From: CBDUZS01 sp965371785
GTDB taxonomy: Bacteria; Fermentibacterota; Fermentibacteria; Fermentibacterales; JCC-6
Assembly: GCA_965371785.1 (NCBI GenBank)
Contig: CBDUZS010000078.1
Span: forward strand, 1 to 10,412
Direction: 5' to 3'
Length of the DNA stretch: 10,412 nucleotides
Of the stretch, positions 6,552 through 10,412 are shown piece after piece; position 1 is the stretch's first letter; every line of letters begins with the position of its first letter. The position numbers and the translations under genes were made by a program. Under the pieces are notes generated by a model that was given only the letters and a program-made list of their open reading frames with translations, searched no databases and was not told where the DNA came from.

Positions 6552-7532
6552 CTGGATTCTCTCAGCTTTGTCATCGAAGACGAAGATTCAGACCTTCGTC
6601 TCGATAGTTTCCTCGTTCTGCAGGAGGATGTGAATCAGAGCAGAACGTACATATCCACCCTTATCCACAACGCTCACGTCTCCGTCGATGGTGAGACGGT
6701 CGTAAAACCCTCCTTCAGGCTGCGATCCGGGCAGACGGTTGTTCTGACCATCCCCGATCCTGTTCCGATAGATCTGTCACCCCAGGAAATGGATCTGGAT
6801 ATCGTCTACGAGGACGAGTACCTGCTGGTCATCGACAAAAAGGCAGGACTGGTGATCCATCCATCGGGAAGTCACAGGACCGGAACGCTTGTGAACGCTC
6901 TTCTGGCTCACTGTACGGACCTGTCCGGCATAAGCGGTGAGATGAGGCCGGGAATCGTACACCGTCTCGATCGGGACACGACCGGGCTGATCATGGCTGC
7001 GAAAGACAACGAAACCCATATCGGGCTCTCTTCCCAGTTGTCGGCAAGGACCGTGAAGAGGCGCTACCTTGCTCTTGCATGGCACCATCCCGATCCTCCG
7101 AGCGGCAGAGTGGATGCTCCCATTGGCCGTGATCCTCAGAACCGGCAGAAGATGACCATTATCGACTCCGGCAGACGGGCGGTAACCAATTACTGCCTGT
7201 TGAAGGAATTCCGGGTGGCCTGCCTGATGGAGTGCAGGCTGGAGACCGGGCGCACACATCAGATAAGGGTGCACATGTCTCTGGGAAGGAAATGCCCGCT
7301 GATTGCCGACGAGAAGTACGGAGGCATGAACCCGCGCGGATTCCCTTCGACAAGAGCCAACAGAGAGCTGATATCCGATGTCCTCAGACTTGCGGGGCAT
7401 CAGATGCTTCATGCCGAGACCCTTGGCTTCATACACCCCATAACAAGTGAGGAGCTCGAGTTCAACTCCGCTCCACCACTGGAGTTCCGGCTCGCGATGA
7501 AGCGGCTCGAACAGGATACCCGTGAGACATGA
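6552..7532 (+). CDS. RluA/RluD-family 23S rRNA pseudouridine synthase (non-ATG start)
   Basis: The protein has an N-terminal S4 RNA-binding domain (LRLDSFL...SRTYISTLI...GQTVVLTIP) and a pseudouridine synthase domain. The catalytic motif is RPGIVHRLDRDTTGL, with the active Asp at codon 6969-6971 (residue 140 in this numbering); GRTHQIRVHM is the second family signature. RluD-type enzymes convert specific uridines of 23S rRNA to pseudouridine; the target cannot be assigned here. The start is uncertain. A GTG at 6630 exists, but it would cut off the LRLDSFL helix of the S4 domain and has AGGAGG only 2 bases before it. The frame is open back to 6519 without ATG, GTG or TTG; CTG at 6552 gives DSLSFVIEDEDSDLRLD, a normal RluD-like N-terminus and 326 residues. 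The stop overlaps the next start (ATGA). Confidence 0.92.
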   Translation: MDSLSFVIEDEDSDLRLDSFLVLQEDVNQSRTYISTLIHNAHVSVDGETVVKPSFRLRSGQTVVLTIPDPVPIDLSPQEMDLDIVYEDEYLLVIDKKAGLVIHPSGSHRTGTLVNALLAHCTDLSGISGEMRPGIVHRLDRDTTGLIMAAKDNETHIGLSSQLSARTVKRRYLALAWHHPDPPSGRVDAPIGRDPQNRQKMTIIDSGRRAVTNYCLLKEFRVACLMECRLETGRTHQIRVHMSLGRKCPLIADEKYGGMNPRGFPSTRANRELISDVLRLAGHQMLHAETLGFIHPITSEELEFNSAPPLEFRLAMKRLEQDTRET

Positions 7533-8125
7533 GCATGTCGATCCTGGTCCTGTCAGGCGTTCTTTCCGGTCCGGTTTCGTCCTTCCTGTTGGAAGAAAAG
7601 CTCTACCCGGTCCTGCTGGTCTTCCCTCTTGCAGGTATCCTGACCCTCGGCAAAGGCTGGCTGTGCAGGCTGCTCCTTCTCGAAGCTGCTCCCCTCACGG
7701 TTCTTCTCCTGGGGCTTCTGACAGGGAATGCTCCGCTCGTCGACCGTTCAGCAAGGTGGAGCCTTGCGCTTGCTTCCGGCATGTACTTTGCAGGAGCCCT
7801 CGACAGTACTCGCCTCAGATCGATCATTCGCAGGTATACTCCGCCCCGAGGACCGATAGGTGATTTTATGCGTAATCTGGTGATTCTCATTTCACTTGCT
7901 GGCCCTTCTGCTCTCCTGGTGAGAAAGAGCTTTACCGGGTGCAGAAGAAAGGGGTGCAGCCTTATCGAGAGCGTTGAGCTGTCACTTGGAAGCCTGAGCG
8001 AACTGGAGGAACATCCCGGGGACTTCAATCCACCTGCCGGTGGTTTCAGAATCGCATGCTTCCTTGCAGGCGCGTCCTGGCTCCTGATGCTCGGGGGCAT
8101 CGCAGGAATCGAGGTGTTTACCTGA
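7529..8125 (+). CDS. Unrecognised polytopic membrane protein upstream of truA
   Basis: This is a 198-residue inner-membrane protein that I cannot assign to a family with confidence. Hydrophobic segments are at about 26-42, 46-66, 77-92, 115-132 and 174-194, with a possible extra one near 4-20. A basic amphipathic stretch follows the third (DSTRLRSIIRRYTPPRGP, about 92-109), and a soluble loop with CRRKGC (138-143) and an acidic helix precedes the last. The arrangement and the position directly before truA recall EcfT, the transmembrane unit of ECF vitamin transporters, which is next to truA in many Firmicutes; no ECF ATPase is visible, so this is only a hint. Start and stop overlap the neighbours by 4 bases (ATGA) and 1 base (TGATG), so it is an integral operon member. 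A second ATG lies two codons downstream (7535). Confidence 0.8.
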   Translation: MSMSILVLSGVLSGPVSSFLLEEKLYPVLLVFPLAGILTLGKGWLCRLLLLEAAPLTVLLLGLLTGNAPLVDRSARWSLALASGMYFAGALDSTRLRSIIRRYTPPRGPIGDFMRNLVILISLAGPSALLVRKSFTGCRRKGCSLIESVELSLGSLSELEEHPGDFNPPAGGFRIACFLAGASWLLMLGGIAGIEVFT

Positions 8126-8856
8126 TGATCAGACTCGGGCTCACCATCGAGTACGACGGAACCGATTTCTCCGGCTGGCAGTCACAGCCTGGACGGAGAA
8201 CCGTTCAGGGGGAGATGGAGGCGGCACTCGAACGGCTGTGCGGCAGACGAATTGCGGTCACGGGCTCTGGAAGAACGGATGCCGGTGTCCATGCCGTAGG
8301 TCAGTACGCGCACGTTGACGTTGATGAATCCGAGCTCGACCGCGTGCAGAAAGGGCTTGACCGGCTGCTTCCAGAAGATGTCGCAACACGAATGGTCGAA
8401 AAGGTCGACCAGGATTTTCATGCAAGGTTCTCAGCTCTTTCCAGGACATATGTTTACAGGATAAGCAGATACAAAAGACCTCTGCACGGCAGGTACGAGC
8501 ACCTGCTTCGCAGAGAATCACTCGATGTTCCTGCAATGGAGAAGGCTGCAGGGATGTGCGTCGGGAATCACGACTGGCGGGCAATGTCCAGGGAGGGAAG
8601 CGACAACAGCACCTGGCTTGTAGACGTACAGGAAGCTTCAGTGACTGATGATGGCTCCGGCTGGACTTTCTCGATCACAGCCAACAGGTTCCTGCGTGGG
8701 CTTGTGCGGATCTGGTCCGGCACGCTTGTCGAAATTGGCCTTGGAAACAGGCCAGCCGATGCAATGCTGCAAATGTTCGACACGGGGGATCGGAGACTGG
8801 CGGGTCCCTCTCTCCCCGCAAAGGGGCTTACACTTCTGAAGGTGAGGTACCAGTGA
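8125..8856 (+). CDS. truA: tRNA pseudouridine(38-40) synthase TruA
   Basis: This 243-residue enzyme isomerises uridines 38-40 in tRNA anticodon stems. It starts with IRLGLTIEYDGTDFSGWQ, the classic TruA N-terminus, and carries the catalytic motif GSGRTDAGVHA with Asp52. Further conserved blocks are FHARFSALSRTYVYRI (about 99-114) and FLRGLVRIWSGTLVEIG near the C-terminus. Length is normal for the family. The ATG is supported by GAGGTG 8 bases upstream and by its overlap with the previous stop (TGATG); an upstream in-frame ATG at 8056 would add 23 residues unlike TruA. Its stop overlaps the GTG start of the next gene (GTGA). Confidence 0.97.
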   Translation: MIRLGLTIEYDGTDFSGWQSQPGRRTVQGEMEAALERLCGRRIAVTGSGRTDAGVHAVGQYAHVDVDESELDRVQKGLDRLLPEDVATRMVEKVDQDFHARFSALSRTYVYRISRYKRPLHGRYEHLLRRESLDVPAMEKAAGMCVGNHDWRAMSREGSDNSTWLVDVQEASVTDDGSGWTFSITANRFLRGLVRIWSGTLVEIGLGNRPADAMLQMFDTGDRRLAGPSLPAKGLTLLKVRYQ

Positions 8857-9800
8857 GTACCGGTTTTGACAGGAGCAGACTCAAGTTGAGAAGCCTGAGC
8901 GACAGAGCGAGCAGAATCCGGAGCGGTATGCTGGTGGGGAACTGGACGCCGGACTCGACCGTTCTCGAATTCCTTTCGTCTCTTCCCGATGTTCTCGCCG
9001 TACGCAGTATGAAAACTCTTGCAGCAGCGCTGGTCAGCGCCAGGAAAACCGGTGCTTCCAGGATTCTCATGTACGGCGGTCACGTGATAAAGTGTGGACT
9101 GGGACCTCTTCTTTCGCGATGGATCAGAGAAGGGCTCTTCTCGTGCCTTGCCACGAACGGAGCGGGTACGATCCATGATCTGGAGATGGCCCTGTTCGGC
9201 GAGACCTCGGAAGACGTCGAGAAAGGTATCGCGGACGGCTCCTTCGGTATGTGGAAGGAAACGGGTGAAGTGTACGCCTCCGCCGTTGATCGGGCTCAGC
9301 AAACCGGAAAAGGTCTCGGGGAAGCCCTCGGGCGTGAACTGATCGAAAGAGGTGCCGGCTCCGATATCAGCCCGCTTGTTGCCGCAAGCGAGGCAGGTGT
9401 GCCTCTCACCGTTCATCCTGCCCTTGGAAGCGATATTGTTCACCCGTACAAGGATGTGAGCTGGGAGCGCCTGGCTGCAGCCGCTGAACGTGATTTCGAC
9501 CTGCTGGGAGAGAACATTACAGCGCTTTCCAGGGGTGTTGTCATGAACGTCGGGTCTGCCGTCGTCATGCCCGAAGTGTTCCTGAAGCTCCTGACGACAG
9601 CGATTAACCTGGGAGCGGAGATATCGGGCTTTACATCCGCGAATTTCGACATGATACAACACTACAGACCCGTGCAGAACGTTCTCGAGAGACCCACCAG
9701 GGCACTGAACGGGACACAACTGGGAATCACGGGTCATCACGAGCTGATGCTTCCACTTCTCGATGTATTCGTCAGGCTGGAGGAAGCCAATGCGGACTAG
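8853..9800 (+). CDS. Deoxyhypusine-synthase-fold protein of unknown function, lacking the usual catalytic lysine motif
   Basis: This 315-residue protein appears to be a DHS-like NAD-binding-fold protein (COG1899-type), judged by block order rather than strong identity. GGHVIKCGLGPLLSRWIREG then CLATNGAGTIHDLE (about 75-111) parallels the DHS segment ending in TTAGGVEEDL; VPLTVHPALGSDI (183-195) parallels the IPVFSPALTDGSLGD block; GVVMNVGSAVVMPE...NLGAEISGFTSAN parallels the GGGVVKHHI...GADYAV block; and HHELMLPLL (295-303) parallels the C-terminal DASLVFPLL. The eukaryotic/archaeal SGARPDEAVSWGK segment with the nucleophilic lysine is replaced by FDMIQHYRPVQNVLERP (265-281). Bacteria have no eIF5A, so hypusination is not expected; a polyamine or other NAD-linked reaction is possible but unproven. 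The GTG start overlaps the truA stop (GTGA) with GAGGT 4 bases upstream. It overlaps the following gene by 11 bases. Confidence 0.75.
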   Translation: MSTGFDRSRLKLRSLSDRASRIRSGMLVGNWTPDSTVLEFLSSLPDVLAVRSMKTLAAALVSARKTGASRILMYGGHVIKCGLGPLLSRWIREGLFSCLATNGAGTIHDLEMALFGETSEDVEKGIADGSFGMWKETGEVYASAVDRAQQTGKGLGEALGRELIERGAGSDISPLVAASEAGVPLTVHPALGSDIVHPYKDVSWERLAAAAERDFDLLGENITALSRGVVMNVGSAVVMPEVFLKLLTTAINLGAEISGFTSANFDMIQHYRPVQNVLERPTRALNGTQLGITGHHELMLPLLDVFVRLEEANAD

Positions 9801-10239
9801 CTGTATAGCATTGCTGCTGATACTTATTCTCGTGGGTTGCACGAAGACAGTCGTCGAAGAGCCCCGGATACTCGAACCGGTCGATCCCTACGGCGACCCT
9901 CCAGATTACGCGGGAGATCCATTCACGGGGTTCGATTCCGTGTACTCAATCTCCGTACCGGGCGAGACGGTTTCCGAGGTTGTCGAAGTAACCGCACCCG
10001 ATCGAAATGAACTGCCTTACTCGGTACAGATCACCGCAGCAGGAGTCGAAGCAACGGCACAGAGACTGGCTGAAACCGTCACCGCCGAAATCGATGCGCC
10101 CGTCTTCATCGACCAGGAGGGTAGCTACTGGAAGGTCAGGGTGGGAGCATTTGCCACCCGCGAGGAAGCAGGTGGATTACTCAATCAGATGCAGGAGATG
10201 GGATTCACTGATGCCTGGATAGTTTCCAGGTCGCAGTGA
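9790..10239 (+). CDS. SPOR-domain lipoprotein
   Basis: This 149-residue protein starts MRTSCIALLLILILVGC, a lipoprotein signal with a canonical LVGC lipobox (Cys17). A Pro/Asp/Tyr-rich linker (20-70) leads to a C-terminal SPOR domain (about 76-146) with its two pseudo-repeats, YSVQITAAGVEATAQRLAE and WKVRVGAFATREEAGGLLNQ. SPOR domains bind glycan strands stripped of stem peptides at division sites and in cell-wall remodelling, so the protein probably links the membrane with peptidoglycan in the periplasm. The ATG at 9790 is preferred over one nine codons earlier because it begins a clean signal peptide and has GGAGGA 5 bases upstream. It begins inside the last 11 bases of the previous gene and is the last recognisable member of the operon. 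Confidence 0.9.
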   Translation: MRTSCIALLLILILVGCTKTVVEEPRILEPVDPYGDPPDYAGDPFTGFDSVYSISVPGETVSEVVEVTAPDRNELPYSVQITAAGVEATAQRLAETVTAEIDAPVFIDQEGSYWKVRVGAFATREEAGGLLNQMQEMGFTDAWIVSRSQ

Positions 10240-10243
10240 AGGC

Positions 10244-10274
10244 TTGACATATAGCCGGTCAGTTCAGATATACC
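10244..10274 (+). promoter_or_regulatory. Promoter-like element reading out of the window
   Basis: A consensus TTGACA (10244-10249) lies five bases after the last stop codon. GATATA follows after 17 bases, or TATACC after 19, both partial -10 matches. It would start a transcript near 10280 that runs through the GCGAAGC hairpins toward the right edge, so it may serve the next gene or a structured RNA. Confidence 0.42.
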
Positions 10275-10308
10275 CGGCGCTGTTCGGGAGTGGTTTCAAG
10301 TTAAGCGT

Positions 10309-10412
10309 TGGCGCGGGAAAGCGAAGCATCCCCGCCATATTAACAAGAGACCCTTACGGCAGGAAGCGAAGCTTCCCCGATCCCGCATAGCCCATACATT
10401 TACGGAGCGGGA
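10309..10412. repeat. Cluster of related hairpins sharing GCGAAGC and GCGGGA/TCCCGC
   Basis: Copy 1 (10309-10337) pairs TGGCGCGGGA with TCCCCGCCA (nine pairs, one bulged C) around a loop containing GCGAAGC. Copy 2 (10357-10379) has GGAAGC-GAA-GCTTCC, flanked by CGG and CCG that can pair across a two-base bulge. The two GCGAAGC cores are 45 bases apart and are followed by near-identical sequence (ATCCCCG, TTCCCCG). TCCCGC (10381-10386) and GCGGGA (10407-10412) form a further inverted pair; in copy 1 GCGGGA precedes the core by two bases, so a third copy may begin at the window edge. No coding frame is convincing here. A palindromic REP-like repeat or a structured leader RNA are the main options. 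Confidence 0.6.

Noticed and set aside
6630..6632. GTG as the start of the pseudouridine synthase
   Set aside because: It would remove the LRLDSFL part of the S4 domain, and AGGAGG lies only 2 bases upstream, too close to direct initiation there.
6777..7436. Minus-strand open frame of 219 residues inside the pseudouridine synthase gene
   Set aside because: It is antisense to the catalytic domain, with no domain or ribosome binding site.
8056..8124. In-frame 23-residue extension of TruA
   Set aside because: It overlaps the membrane protein gene and does not resemble TruA; ATG 8125 has GAGGTG at 8-base spacing.
8568..9842. Long 424-residue open frame on the minus strand
   Set aside because: It lies antisense to truA's end and the DHS-like gene, has no recognisable domain or ribosome binding site, and the plus-strand frames show family motifs and coupled starts.
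10309..10412. CRISPR array, tRNA or rRNA leader at the right edge
   Set aside because: The repeats are imperfect and hairpin-forming with unequal spacers, no cloverleaf can be drawn, and no rRNA-like sequence is present.

Overview
The window looks like chromosomal DNA of an uncultured diderm (Gram-negative type) bacterium with moderately high GC. A partial gene at the left edge ends in the aromatic C-terminus typical of outer-membrane beta-barrels. Three genes encode lipoproteins with signal peptides and lipobox cysteines, and iron uptake is of the FeoA/FeoB type. The style (short intergenic gaps, stop/start overlaps, strong GGAGG-type ribosome binding sites) fits a little-studied lineage such as an FCB-group candidate phylum. 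Nothing in the window is a decisive taxonomic marker, so that placement is inference.

Left part (1-1138): the 3' end of a beta-barrel-like gene (+) converges on a minus-strand lipoprotein gene of the DUF1131/YfeY type. A strong GNRA-capped hairpin flanked by A and T runs separates them and can terminate both.

Iron operon (1139-4598, minus strand): a DtxR/MntR-family metalloregulator, a tandem FeoA-domain protein with a cysteine-rich linker, and FeoB follow each other with ATGA and TAATG overlaps. A near-ideal sigma70-type promoter (TTGACA, 17 nt, TAGACT) lies just upstream. Its -10 box is inside a perfect 18-bp palindrome, so the operon is very probably autoregulated by its own first gene in response to ferrous iron or manganese.

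Centre (4621-6067): a minus-strand PLP-dependent aminotransferase of the LysN type, with a possible terminator before the iron promoter, then a compact divergent promoter region.

Right part (6068-10239, plus strand): a small parvulin-type prolyl isomerase lipoprotein, an RluA/RluD-family pseudouridine synthase that appears to use a non-ATG start, an unrecognised polytopic membrane protein, TruA, a deoxyhypusine-synthase-fold protein without the usual catalytic lysine motif, and a SPOR-domain lipoprotein. The last five genes are linked by overlaps of 1-11 nt and are almost certainly one operon that mixes RNA modification with envelope functions.

Right edge (10240-10412): no gene is visible. 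A promoter-like TTGACA element is followed by a cluster of related hairpins sharing GCGAAGC, which seems to continue beyond the window. The most promising points for novelty are the lysine-less DHS-like protein, the GCGAAGC hairpin cluster, and the cysteine-rich, mixed-signature iron operon. I found no CRISPR array, transposon, tRNA or rRNA.
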